From: Actinomyces sp. 432
GTDB taxonomy: Bacteria; Actinomycetota; Actinomycetes; Actinomycetales; Actinomycetaceae
DNA: 64,000 bases
Assembly (NCBI RefSeq): GCF_009930875.1
Contig: NZ_CP025249.1
Span: forward strand, 310,001-374,000
Direction: 5' to 3'
A model generated the notes under the pieces. The model had not been told where the DNA came from and made no database searches. It was given only the letters and a program-made list of their open reading frames with translations. Of this stretch, positions 57,309 to 64,000 are shown one piece after another; the first letter of the stretch is position 1; the number at the start of each line of letters is the position of its first letter. The position numbers were made by a program, and so were the translations under genes.

Positions 57309-57577
57309 CCCCGCCTCCCACACGGGAACAGCTTTGGTTACCACCGAGCCCGGTACAGGTAAGCCACTCACCGGCCCGGACTCACTCGCCGCGCGCTGGG
57401 GTCCGGTTCGGGTGGCTGGGGATACGGACGGGATGGATCTATGCGCGAGTTTGCGTTGCCGGCCCGCCGAATCGACTGTCGTGTCAACCGATTCCTCTTG
57501 CCAGCCGGCCGCCCGGGAACGCATAATGGTGGGGAGCCACCCGGAGCTAACCCGGATGACTCCCCGAGGCAGACGGG

Positions 57578-57721
57578 TCAGATGAACCACCTGCCGAGGG
57601 CATCCACAAGGACACCAATGGCCCGGACCAGATGAGCGAGAGATTCGAAGACTTCGCTCAGCTGCCGGGCCATTCCCTTGCCCTTGCGGACTTTGACATG
57701 CCTACCCTTCGGCTTGGACAC
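57578..57721 (-). CDS. Hypothetical small basic protein
   Basis: 47 residues from a GTG preceded by GGGAGGAGG. The first ~20 are Lys/Arg-rich (KPKGRHVKVRKGKG), then an amphipathic-to-hydrophobic helix (LSEVFESLAHLVRAIGVLVD). An upstream ATG at 57766 gives a 62-residue form. The plus-strand gap 57309-57577 shows no better candidate. Confidence 0.45.
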   Translation of the reverse strand: MSKPKGRHVKVRKGKGMARQLSEVFESLAHLVRAIGVLVDALGRWFI

Positions 57722-57862
57722 GGCCCCCACCTCCTCCCTGGCCTCCCTCTTCCCCGGCAAGGACACTGGGTGTTCCGGGAGAAGGTGCCGGAGAAGGCGC
57801 CACCAGCCTAACAGCGGCCACCGCCAACAACGCGTGCCAGCACTACGCGGAGCAAGAACCCC

Positions 57863-57900
57863 TTACTAAATACATCCCAGCGATGTATAATAAAGGTGTC
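57863..57900 (+). promoter_or_regulatory. Promoter with internal ATACAT/ATGTAT palindrome, upstream of the HicA-like gene
   Basis: -35 TTACTA (57863-57868), 17-bp spacer, -10 TATAAT (57886-57891). ATACAT (57870-57875) and ATGTAT (57883-57888) form an inverted repeat across 7 bp that overlaps the -10. The same geometry recurs at 58954. Confidence 0.75.
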
Positions 57901-57924
57901 GCGGGGCAACCGAAAGGAGAAGCT

Positions 57925-58125
57925 GTGGACAAGGACCTGAAGAAGATCCTCAAGGCGGCCGAGAAGGACGGCTACGACATTCGAACAACCAAGCGCGGGC
58001 ACATCGTCGTCAGCCGCGACGGCCGGAGGGTAACCACCTTCGCCGGCACCGCCTCCGACCGCCGAAGTCTGCGCAACGGCCTGGCCGCGCTCCGGCGCGA
58101 CGGCTTCGAGTGGCCGCACAAGTAA
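57925..58125 (+). CDS. HicA-like toxin (dsRBD-fold mRNA interferase family)
   Basis: 66 residues from a GTG with AAAGGAG upstream. LKKILKAAEKDGYDIRTTKRGHIVV with the family's conserved His in GH, then VTTFAGTASDRRSLRNGLAALRRDGF, match HicA-type proteins. HicA cleaves mRNA and is silenced by HicB. No HicB-like gene is directly adjacent; the HTH gene at 58235 is the nearest candidate partner. Confidence 0.7.
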   Translation: MDKDLKKILKAAEKDGYDIRTTKRGHIVVSRDGRRVTTFAGTASDRRSLRNGLAALRRDGFEWPHK

Positions 58126-58175
58126 AGGCGGGCGGCCCGACCGGGACACCCTCCCGAGCCGGGCCACCCGATTGC

Positions 58176-58205
58176 TTGCGACACACAAAGTATGTCCCGT
58201 ATTAT
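58176..58205 (+). promoter_or_regulatory. Promoter upstream of the HTH gene pair
   Basis: -35 TTGCGA (58176-58181), 18-bp spacer containing AGTATGTCCCG, -10 TATTAT (58200-58205), followed by CTTGGTGT. It resembles the promoters at 57863 and 58954 but lacks the full palindrome. Confidence 0.6.
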
Positions 58206-58234
58206 CTTGGTGTACGCAAATCGAAAGGCATGAC

Positions 58235-58684
58235 ATGGAGTACAACGCCATCCTCACCGTCGCTCCCGGCGGTGCCAGCCCGGTCAACGACGATGACGCC
58301 ATCGACACGATCATGGACGGCCTGACCGACTTCCACCCGTCGGTCAGCCCTGCCAGTGGAGCCCCTGGCGCGTGGGCCGCGACCATCACCTTAGACGCGG
58401 CGGACCTGGGGCAGGCGATCACCATCGCCCGCGCCCTCGCCGCACCGCTCGGCGCCCTCGAAGCCATCGAAGTGGTCCCCACCGAGGTCTTCGACCGCCG
58501 CGCCGGCATCGACGCCGTCGACAGCCTCGACGCCGTGGGCGTCACCGAGGCCGCCGACGCGCTCGGAATCACCGGCCAGGCCGTCCGCGACCGCATCGCC
58601 GCCGGCACCCTCCCCGCCCGCAAGATCGGGCGGAACTGGGCCATCCCCACCGCCGCCCTGCACCACACAAAGGAGGTCGCATGA
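58235..58684 (+). CDS. HTH-domain protein, candidate antitoxin/regulator
   Basis: 149 residues. The N-terminal ~90 residues (MEYNAILTVAPGG ... AATITLDAADLGQAITIARA) form an unrecognised alpha/beta domain. The C-terminal VTEAADALGITGQAVRDRIAA with GTLPARKIGRNWAIP is an excisionase/MerR-like HTH. AAAGG precedes the ATG, and the stop overlaps the next gene. A HicB-like role (domain plus DNA-binding tail) is possible but unproven. Confidence 0.65.
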   Translation: MEYNAILTVAPGGASPVNDDDAIDTIMDGLTDFHPSVSPASGAPGAWAATITLDAADLGQAITIARALAAPLGALEAIEVVPTEVFDRRAGIDAVDSLDAVGVTEAADALGITGQAVRDRIAAGTLPARKIGRNWAIPTAALHHTKEVA

Positions 58685-58914
58685 GCCCCCGCCAGGGACC
58701 CGCCGAGGAGTGGACCGCCTCCCAGTGCGCCGAGCACATCGGCGTCAGCCCGCGCACCTGGCGCTCCTACGCGGCCCGCGGCAACGCCGGCGCCCCCGCC
58801 CCGAGGCGGCACGTCGGCCGCACCCCCGTATGGGACGCCGACGAAGTCCGCACGTGGGCCGCCAGCCGGCCCGGCCGCGGCAACTGGGGGGCCCGCCCCA
58901 GCCGCCAGCAGTAG
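58681..58914 (+). CDS. Excisionase/AlpA-like HTH protein
   Basis: 77 residues. WTASQCAEHIGVSPRTWRSY is an HTH, RRHVGRTPVWDADEVRTWAA is the wing-like part typical of AlpA/Xis-type proteins, and a basic C-terminus follows. ATGA overlap with the previous gene. It may direct excision or regulate transfer genes. Confidence 0.75.
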   Translation: MSPRQGPAEEWTASQCAEHIGVSPRTWRSYAARGNAGAPAPRRHVGRTPVWDADEVRTWAASRPGRGNWGARPSRQQ

Positions 58915-58953
58915 ACGGCGGGAGTAAATCCGCTAGATCAAGCGCAAATCCCC

Positions 58954-58982
58954 TTGCGTAATACATCCCCGCAATGTATAGT
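58954..58982 (+). promoter_or_regulatory. Promoter with internal ATACAT/ATGTAT palindrome, upstream of the gene at 59034
   Basis: -35 TTGCGT (58954-58959), 17-bp spacer, -10 TATAGT (58977-58982). ATACAT (58961-58966) and ATGTAT (58974-58979) lie 7 bp apart, exactly as at 57863, and AGGTGTC follows in both. Confidence 0.75.
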
Positions 58983-59033
58983 GGAGGTGTCAGGGGCGGA
59001 GAGGCCGCCCCGCGAACTCCGAAGGGGTCTCCA

Positions 59034-59453
59034 ATGTCCTGCTACACGCTCAGCGACGAGCACATCAACGTCCTCATCGATGCGGCGATCCGCTACAGCA
59101 CCGGAGGGCTCACGGTCATCGCCGGCGACGCCGTGATCGACGTCGACCGCAGTAACCGGGACCGCATGGGGCAGGTCCTGCTCGACACCAACGTCGACTC
59201 CGTCAACGCCCGCTACAACGAGGACGACGTGCGCATCTACCAGTACCGCGCCCCCCACCACTTCTGGGAGCCGGTGCACGTACTGAAGGCCATCAGCTGC
59301 TACGAGTACAACGCCCGCGAGGCGCCCGGCTGGGAAACCTCGGTCGCCGCCGCGTTCTGCCGCTCGCTCCGCGACACCGTGGTCAGCTACCTGCCCGGAT
59401 ACGACGAGGCCCCGTGGGAGATCGATCCCAACACGGTCCCCACCGAGATCTAG
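59034..59453 (+). CDS. Hypothetical actinobacterial plasmid/phage protein
   Basis: 139 residues. LDTNVDSVNARYNEDDVRIY, then CYEYNAREAPGWETSVAAAF and YLPGYDEAPWEI, resemble small conserved proteins of actinobacterial mobile DNA. No enzymatic motif. A GAAGGGG ribosome site lies before the ATG at 59034, and the palindromic promoter is 50 bp upstream. Confidence 0.7.
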   Translation: MSCYTLSDEHINVLIDAAIRYSTGGLTVIAGDAVIDVDRSNRDRMGQVLLDTNVDSVNARYNEDDVRIYQYRAPHHFWEPVHVLKAISCYEYNAREAPGWETSVAAAFCRSLRDTVVSYLPGYDEAPWEIDPNTVPTEI

Positions 59454-59638
59454 CAGCCGCCCTGGGGCGGCCGGCGCGGGGCCGGCCACCCCAGGGGCAA
59501 CGCGCCGTCTCAAAACCGGCCGAAAAAGAACACCCCACCCGCCAGCCGCGACACGCCGAGCAAACGCTGTCCAAAACCCGTGACCAAAACCCCGACGAGC
59601 AGCCGACCGCACGGCCGCCGCCGGCGCACCATAGATCC

Positions 59639-60199
59639 ATGACCACCATCGGCTACGCCCGCGTGTCCACCCCCGGCCAGTCCCTCGACCTCCAGGTCGA
59701 CGCCCTCGCCGCCGCCGGCGCCCAGACCATCCACACCGACGTGGCATCAGGCGCACTCACCGCCCGGCCCGGCCTCGACGCCGCACTAGCCAGCCTCACG
59801 AGCGGGGACACCCTCATCATCTGGCGACTAGACCGGCTAGGCCGCTCCCTAAGCCACCTAGTGGCCACCGTCGACCAGCTCGCAGACGATGGGATCACCC
59901 TGCGGTCGCTGCACGAGGCGATCGACACGTCGACGGCCACCGGCCGCCTCACGCTCACGGTCTTCGCGGGCTTGGCGGAGTTCGAGCGGTCGTTGACTGC
60001 CGAGCGGACCGCCGCCGGCCTCGCAGCCGCTCGAGCCCGTGGCAAGCGCATCGGCCGCCCCACCGTCTGGACCCCCGAGCGCGACCAGGCCGCCCGGGCG
60101 ATGCAGGAGGACGGCGCCACACCCACCGAAATCGCCCGCGCAATAGGCGTCAGCCGCGCAAGCGTCTACCGGCATGTACGCCAAGCCACCGACAGCTGA
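59639..60199 (+). CDS. Serine recombinase (resolvase/invertase family)
   Basis: 186 residues. The catalytic Ser10 is in GYARVSTPGQSLD. GDTLIIWRLDRLGRSL and FAGLAEFERSLTAERT are the family signatures, and the C-terminal HTH is ATPTEIARAIGVSRASVYRH. Size and order match Tn3-type resolvases, so plasmid multimer resolution is likely. No cognate transposase gene is present. Confidence 0.92.
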   Translation: MTTIGYARVSTPGQSLDLQVDALAAAGAQTIHTDVASGALTARPGLDAALASLTSGDTLIIWRLDRLGRSLSHLVATVDQLADDGITLRSLHEAIDTSTATGRLTLTVFAGLAEFERSLTAERTAAGLAAARARGKRIGRPTVWTPERDQAARAMQEDGATPTEIARAIGVSRASVYRHVRQATDS

Positions 60200-60541
60200 G
60201 CTGTAGCCGGGCGGCGCGGTGGAGCCCCCTGCCCACCTGTGGACGCCGCCGGCTATCGCCGGGGCCGGCGGCGACGCACAGGATGGACAGCGGGACCCGC
60301 CCGGGGCCGATGGACAGCCCAGCGCCGCCGCGGGCTCCGCCCACGACGCGGCGGCGCGTCCTGACCACAGCCCCTCAGCCAGCACGCCATCGGCACCCTG
60401 GTGGGGCTGGGACCGCCTGCACACAGGCCGCACGTCACCAACGGCTCGCAGGCGGTCACAGTCGCGCTTGTACGGCCTGTGCACAGCCTCCCTGCCGTCA
60501 CGCTGCACCCACCTTCCGTTGATATCGAACCTTACGCAAAA

Positions 60542-60579
60542 GGCCGGCCACCCAAGACATAGTTCCCGGCTGGCCGGCC
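60542..60579. terminator. Inverted repeat between convergent genes
   Basis: GGCCGGCCA (60542-60550) is inverted at 60571-60579. It sits 20 bp past the stop of the leftward gene at 60599. The rest of 60200-60541 shows no gene; a resolvase res site could lie there but I cannot define one. Confidence 0.45.
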
Positions 60580-60598
60580 ATGATTTCTGCGCTGGCGA

Positions 60599-61030
60599 CT
60601 ACTCACTCTCGACGGCATCGTCGTCGTCATCGTTCCGGCGGCGTAGCACCTTATCGCGCATGCTTCGGCTGAATATCAAGAGCCGTGCTTTTGCATGCTG
60701 CCTACGGACTTCCCGCCATCGCTGTTTTCTGAGTGCTTTCCGGCGCGCAAGGGCGGCCGGCTCACGCACCGGCAGCACCGCGCCGTCCGGCCACACTCTC
60801 ACCCAATCTCCGTTGAGTCTTACGTCTATCGGTCGTTCCGCTTTTCTGGCGAGTCTCAGGAGTCCCGCCGTACTGCCGTCTGTGCGCTCGATCCAGTGGC
60901 CCGACCACGGGTCGGTCACCGACGTTCCGTCGACGACATAAATAGGCGTGACCGGGACCGCGCCTTCGACTTCCGGGACCGCGCCCATGTCTTCAATGTC
61001 GAAGTCCAGTGTGCGAACTCTGCGCTTCAT
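60599..61030 (-). CDS. Hypothetical protein of the mobile element
   Basis: 143 residues, with AAGGAGAG before the ATG. The first half has a strand-rich pattern (RPIDVRLNGDWVRVWPDGAV). The second is strongly basic (RRKALRKQRWREVRRQHAK) and ends in an acidic DDDDDAVESE tail. Possibly nucleic-acid-binding. No family recognised. Confidence 0.65.
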   Translation of the reverse strand: MKRRVRTLDFDIEDMGAVPEVEGAVPVTPIYVVDGTSVTDPWSGHWIERTDGSTAGLLRLARKAERPIDVRLNGDWVRVWPDGAVLPVREPAALARRKALRKQRWREVRRQHAKARLLIFSRSMRDKVLRRRNDDDDDAVESE

Positions 61031-61056
61031 CAGTCTCTCCTTCCTCGAATACTGCG

Positions 61057-61674
61057 TTAGCGCGCCGGGCGCAGTTGGCGACGCAGAAGTGATCCCAACG
61101 TCGGCATGATCGCAAACGCCATGCCGAACATCACGCAGATGACTACCGCGTACACGTCAATCGCGGGGACTGGCCCGCTAGGCATGTCCGCAATGAGTAA
61201 CGTTGCCACGGCAATTGCGCCTGGAAGCAAGTGCCAAGCGTTGAATGCCGATAATAGAAGGCCTGCTACCAGCCGGTAGCCGATCAGTGCCACTGCCAGG
61301 AAGCCGAGCAGTACGGTGGCGACGCCGGGGATCGTCATCCCGCTAAGCGCCGCGGCCGCCCACACGACGAAATAGGTCAGGTCGCACACGACCGCCATGG
61401 CGCTGCCGGCCGGGACATGCCGGCGGGTCAGCACGCGCGGCACCTCGGTGACAGCCCAGACCGCCGCAAACGTCACCCCGACGGCAACGAGGAACGCGTT
61501 GTCAATCGCGCCCAATGGTGCACGCACGATGAATTGCTCGGTCAAGGCCAATACTGCTACGGCCCTTATGGCCGCGACCATGACGCGGACGGCGACGGCG
61601 ATCACCGCGCGGGGACTAATGCCGGCCAGCGGCCGGCGGATGCCTGGTGAAGTGTTCTCGTGTTGTGTGCTCAC
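61057..61674 (-). CDS. Hypothetical polytopic membrane protein of the mobile element
   Basis: 205 residues from a GTG at 61674, with about six membrane helices. The frame stays open upstream, but 61674 sits just after the CATATAGGGG motif shared with the divergent promoter at ~62098. Possibly a leaderless or near-leaderless start. It may belong to the transfer or stability functions; no family recognised. Confidence 0.6.
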   Translation of the reverse strand: MSTQHENTSPGIRRPLAGISPRAVIAVAVRVMVAAIRAVAVLALTEQFIVRAPLGAIDNAFLVAVGVTFAAVWAVTEVPRVLTRRHVPAGSAMAVVCDLTYFVVWAAAALSGMTIPGVATVLLGFLAVALIGYRLVAGLLLSAFNAWHLLPGAIAVATLLIADMPSGPVPAIDVYAVVICVMFGMAFAIMPTLGSLLRRQLRPAR

Positions 61675-62140
61675 AACCCCTATATGCGACACCGTCCCGC
61701 ACGTGCGCGCGAGGTTATCCACAGACCAGGCGGTCAAAAACGGTCCGCGGCGGGCGCGGCGGTCGGCCGCCCACACCGGTCACCACGCGCGCATCGGTCG
61801 CCGCCCGCCGTGCTCGCCCAGGGCGGCCGACCGCCGCGCACTAACCACCACCTCACCTCCCAGCCCCTCCCGGACGGCCTCAGCCCGGACCCTCACCACC
61901 CAGCAACACCCCACCTACCAGCCAGTCCGAGCTGAGCCCGCCCTACCCACCTCCGCCCGCCTTCCAGCCCCGCCTCACCGCCGCCGCACGCCCATAAGCC
62001 CACCTCCTCCTGAGATAAGCAAGGCACATCTGGCACTGCCACGCAAAGGACGCACTTTGGTAGGGGTCACCCGCGCGCACGTGTGCGGGGAGCCGTCGCA
62101 TATAGGGGGTGAGCCCGGACCGCACCGAAGGAGCCTAAAA
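61675..62140. other. Origin-like non-coding region: DnaA box, 18-bp inverted repeat, mirrored promoters
   Basis: TTATCCACA (61715-61723) is a perfect DnaA box. A perfect 18-bp inverted repeat, 61755-61772 with 61821-61838, has a 48-nt loop. From ~61840 to 62000 the top strand is strongly C-rich and G-poor. Both ends carry inverted copies of a ~45-bp block (CGCGCGCACGTG ... GTCGCATATAGGGG) facing outward to divergent genes. The position upstream of the relaxase suggests oriT, and the DnaA box suggests oriV; neither is proven. Confidence 0.5.
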
Positions 62141-62692
62141 GTGACCTACGTCACCTGTACCTGTGCTGTGTGTGGGCAGGCCTTCCTCGCCCGCCGCGCG
62201 GACGCCCTGTACTGCTCGGCGGCCTGCGCCGCCCAGGCCCGCGCCCGCCGCCGCAGCCAGGCACGCGAGTGCGCCGGCTGCAAGACGGACTTCGTGCCAG
62301 CACGCAACAGCCAGCGGTACTGCACGCCGGCGTGCCGGCGGCGGGCAGAGCGGCGCCGCCGCTACGCCCGGCGACAAGAGGTCGCCGGTAAGAAGGTCAA
62401 GCCGACCGGCGCCAGAAACGCTCACAAAACCGGCCAGCTTGCGCATTGCGTCGCGTGCGGAAAAGTATTCGCGCCCGCGCGGTCTACGCAGAAGTACTGC
62501 ACCGAGGGGTGCCGGCTCGACGCCCGCAAGGTCGCCCGCACGCGGGCCGCCGCCGTCACGCCGGCCGCACGCGCCTGCCAGGCAATAGCAGAATTGCATG
62601 CGCCCGACTTGGAAGACATGTGTGTTGAGTGCGGTCATCAATGGCCTTGTGAAACGCACCGGATTGCCACTAAGGGGGGTGGTCGCGCGTGA
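62141..62692 (+). CDS. Protein with three tandem Cys-cluster (zinc-finger-like) modules
   Basis: 183 residues from a GTG preceded by AAGGAG. Three copies of CxxC-x13-YCxxxC are visible: CAVCGQAF ... YCSAAC, CAGCKTDF ... YCTPAC and CVACGKVF ... YCTEGC, with Arg-rich linkers. A last CVECGHQWPCETH follows. Probably zinc-binding and DNA-binding. The stop overlaps the relaxase GTG by 4 bp, so it may serve as an accessory protein for transfer. Confidence 0.75.
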   Translation: MTYVTCTCAVCGQAFLARRADALYCSAACAAQARARRRSQARECAGCKTDFVPARNSQRYCTPACRRRAERRRRYARRQEVAGKKVKPTGARNAHKTGQLAHCVACGKVFAPARSTQKYCTEGCRLDARKVARTRAAAVTPAARACQAIAELHAPDLEDMCVECGHQWPCETHRIATKGGGRA

Positions 62693-64000
62693 TCACTATG
62701 CGGCAGCTCTACGACCGCGGCCGGCCCGGACAGTCAATCGTCGACTATTTGGTCGAGTCCGTGGCCGACGGTCCCGGCGCGCAGCCGGCGGCCGCCTACG
62801 GGTCAAGCCGCTATTACACCGACGGCGGCACGCCACCAGGTAGATGGGTCGGCACCGGCATTACTGGACTCGGAGACGACCCGAGCTCAGCGAACCCGGC
62901 GCCGGCGAAACTGAGGCCCGGCGATATTGTCTCCGCCGAGCAACTACGCACCCTCATCGAGAAGGGCCGCGACCCGCTCACCGAAAAACCGCTCGGGCGC
63001 GCCTTTCCGAAGCACCTCACGGCGCAGGAGCGTGCAGATATTCTACGGCGCGAGCTGCCGAAGAATCTCACCGAGCAGGAGCGTCAGGCCCGCGAGAAAC
63101 AGATCGACCGGTCCACCTCTAAAGCCGCCGCCGCCCGTGCCGTGCACGCATTCGACCACACCTTTGCCCCACCGAAAAGCGTATCCGTCCTATGGGCGCT
63201 CGGCGACCAGGGAATCCGCGAGCAGGTGGAGGCAGCCCACCACGAGGCAATCGCCAAGACCGTGCAGGTTATGGAGGCCGACACAATCCGCACCCGGATC
63301 GGGGCCGGTGGCGTATCCCAGGAACTCACGCGCGGCATGGTGGCCGCCGCATTCGACCACTGGGACTCCCGCGCCGGAGACCCCCATTTACACACTCACT
63401 TGATTATAGCGAACCGGGTGCAGGCGGCCGAGGATGGAAAGTGGCGCACGCTCGACTCAAACGGCGCCCTGTTCCCCTCCATCGTCGCCCTGTCGGAGGC
63501 CTACGACAACTACTTAATGGACTCCCTCAGCGCCCGCCTGGGCGTGTCATTCTCCGCCCGGACTCTCTCGCGCACGGGCCGCACCCAGTACCAGATCGAC
63601 GGCATCAGCAACGAGCTGATCGAAGAGTTTTCTCAGCGTCATGCCGCCATTGACGCCGCCCGCGATGACGGGGATGCCTCCGGCCACTGGGACAATGACC
63701 GGAAAGCGTGGGCGGACACCCGCATGGCGAAGGAGCACCGGCCCCTGTCCCAGCTCACCGCGGACTGGCGCCGCCGGGCCGTCGAGGTCGCCGGCCCGGA
63801 CCCGCTGCGCGGCGTCGTCGGCCGCCCCCGCCAGGTGCCGGGCACGCCGGCCGGCTGGCCCGGCATGCTCCCGCCGGCCGCCCGCAGCGGCGACGTCACC
63901 GACCAGCGCATCGAGGAGATGGCCGACCACGTCGTCGCCGTCCTGCAAAGCGCTAGGCCGTCGTGGTCGGACTGGAACATCAGGGCCGAGGCAGAGCGCA
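62689..64000 (+). CDS. MobF (TrwC/TraI-type) relaxase, N-terminal part (runs off the window)
   Basis: 437 codons are open to the window edge. YYTDGGTPPGRWVG (42-55) contains the likely nicking tyrosines. FDHTFAPPKSVSVLWAL (155-171) and DPHLHTHLIIANRV, with metal His 233/235/237, are MobF hallmarks. It should nick oriT and pilot the strand in conjugation; a helicase half is expected beyond 64000. The GTG start overlaps the upstream stop (GTGA). Bases 62816-62851 match a CRISPR spacer at 39018. Confidence 0.93.
   Translation, partial: MITMRQLYDRGRPGQSIVDYLVESVADGPGAQPAAAYGSSRYYTDGGTPPGRWVGTGITGLGDDPSSANPAPAKLRPGDIVSAEQLRTLIEKGRDPLTEKPLGRAFPKHLTAQERADILRRELPKNLTEQERQAREKQIDRSTSKAAAARAVHAFDHTFAPPKSVSVLWALGDQGIREQVEAAHHEAIAKTVQVMEADTIRTRIGAGGVSQELTRGMVAAAFDHWDSRAGDPHLHTHLIIANRVQAAEDGKWRTLDSNGALFPSIVALSEAYDNYLMDSLSARLGVSFSARTLSRTGRTQYQIDGISNELIEEFSQRHAAIDAARDDGDASGHWDNDRKAWADTRMAKEHRPLSQLTADWRRRAVEVAGPDPLRGVVGRPRQVPGTPAGWPGMLPPAARSGDVTDQRIEEMADHVVAVLQSARPSWSDWNIRAEAER
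62816..62851 (-). other. Protospacer matched by CRISPR spacer 39018-39053
   Basis: 35 of 36 bases are identical; the single difference (T here, C in the spacer, at 62841) is the third base of Gly51 and is synonymous. It covers Y43 to G55 of the relaxase. In the inferred crRNA sense the 5' flank is GGTGC and the 3' flank AATAG, and the mismatch is at position 11. Confidence 0.92.

Noticed and set aside
57441..57635. 64-codon rightward frame after the recombinase
   Set aside because: No ribosome site, no recognisable motif, and it overlaps the better-supported leftward small gene at 57578-57721.

Overview
The window is high-GC DNA from an actinomycete. The best fit is Actinomycetaceae (Actinomyces or a close relative). 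This is inferred from a PurM gene convergent with DUF3073, a sterol-carrier-family protein, a Glu-Asp-Phe tRNA cluster, cell-wall proteins with LAXTG-type sorting signals, many GTG starts, and GTGA/ATGA-overlapped operons. No species name can be read from the sequence.

Chromosomal part, about 1-52.7 kb. (1) 1-31 kb: a truncated TreT-like glycosyltransferase, a TM2 protein, a 2H phosphoesterase, purL, a cupin, gdhA, a cell-wall 5'-nucleotidase, a sterol-carrier protein, the fructose operon (DeoR regulator, fruK, fruA), a second 5'-nucleotidase, purF-purM, DUF3073, a DUF3618/holin-X pair, a heterodimeric ABC exporter, an NAD(P)H oxidoreductase, an FtsX-type permease with its ATPase, and a zincin. 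(2) 31.4-31.8 kb: tRNA-Glu, tRNA-Asp and tRNA-Phe. (3) 32-38 kb: a beta-glucoside operon (lipoprotein, two permeases, GH1 enzyme, LacI regulator) read leftward from paired TGAGAGCGCTCTCA operators. (4) 38.9-39.4 kb: a small CRISPR array without cas genes. (5) 39.7-50 kb: a PadR pair, an MscS channel, msrB, an EEP-family hydrolase, an AEC transporter, and a gluconate locus (GntR, gntK, permease). (6) 50.1-52.6 kb: repeat-rich DNA carrying an IS481-type insertion sequence.

Mobile part, about 52.7 kb to beyond 64 kb. A 3' tRNA-Lys fragment (probable attachment site) marks the left edge of a plasmid-like integrated element. It carries small ORFs, ssb, a parA/ribbon-helix-helix pair with three 9-bp-period CTAG repeat arrays, a tyrosine recombinase, a HicA-like toxin next to HTH proteins, a serine resolvase, an origin-like non-coding region (DnaA box, 18-bp inverted repeat), a triple Cys-cluster protein and a MobF relaxase that runs off the end. 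One CRISPR spacer at 39.0 kb matches the relaxase catalytic-motif DNA at 62.8 kb at 35 of 36 bases, and the single difference is synonymous. The array therefore carries a spacer against this element or a close relative.

The chromosomal intergenic regions hold several dispersed repeat families: a 118-bp MITE-like element in two copies, cruciform repeats with a 27-bp perfect stem, and a 23-bp unit present at five loci. I saw none of these in the mobile element. Five genes (purF, holin-X, FtsX ATPase, lacI, permease-prefix protein) each carry one apparent -1 frameshift at a short G or C run. That pattern looks like homopolymer sequencing error rather than gene decay.
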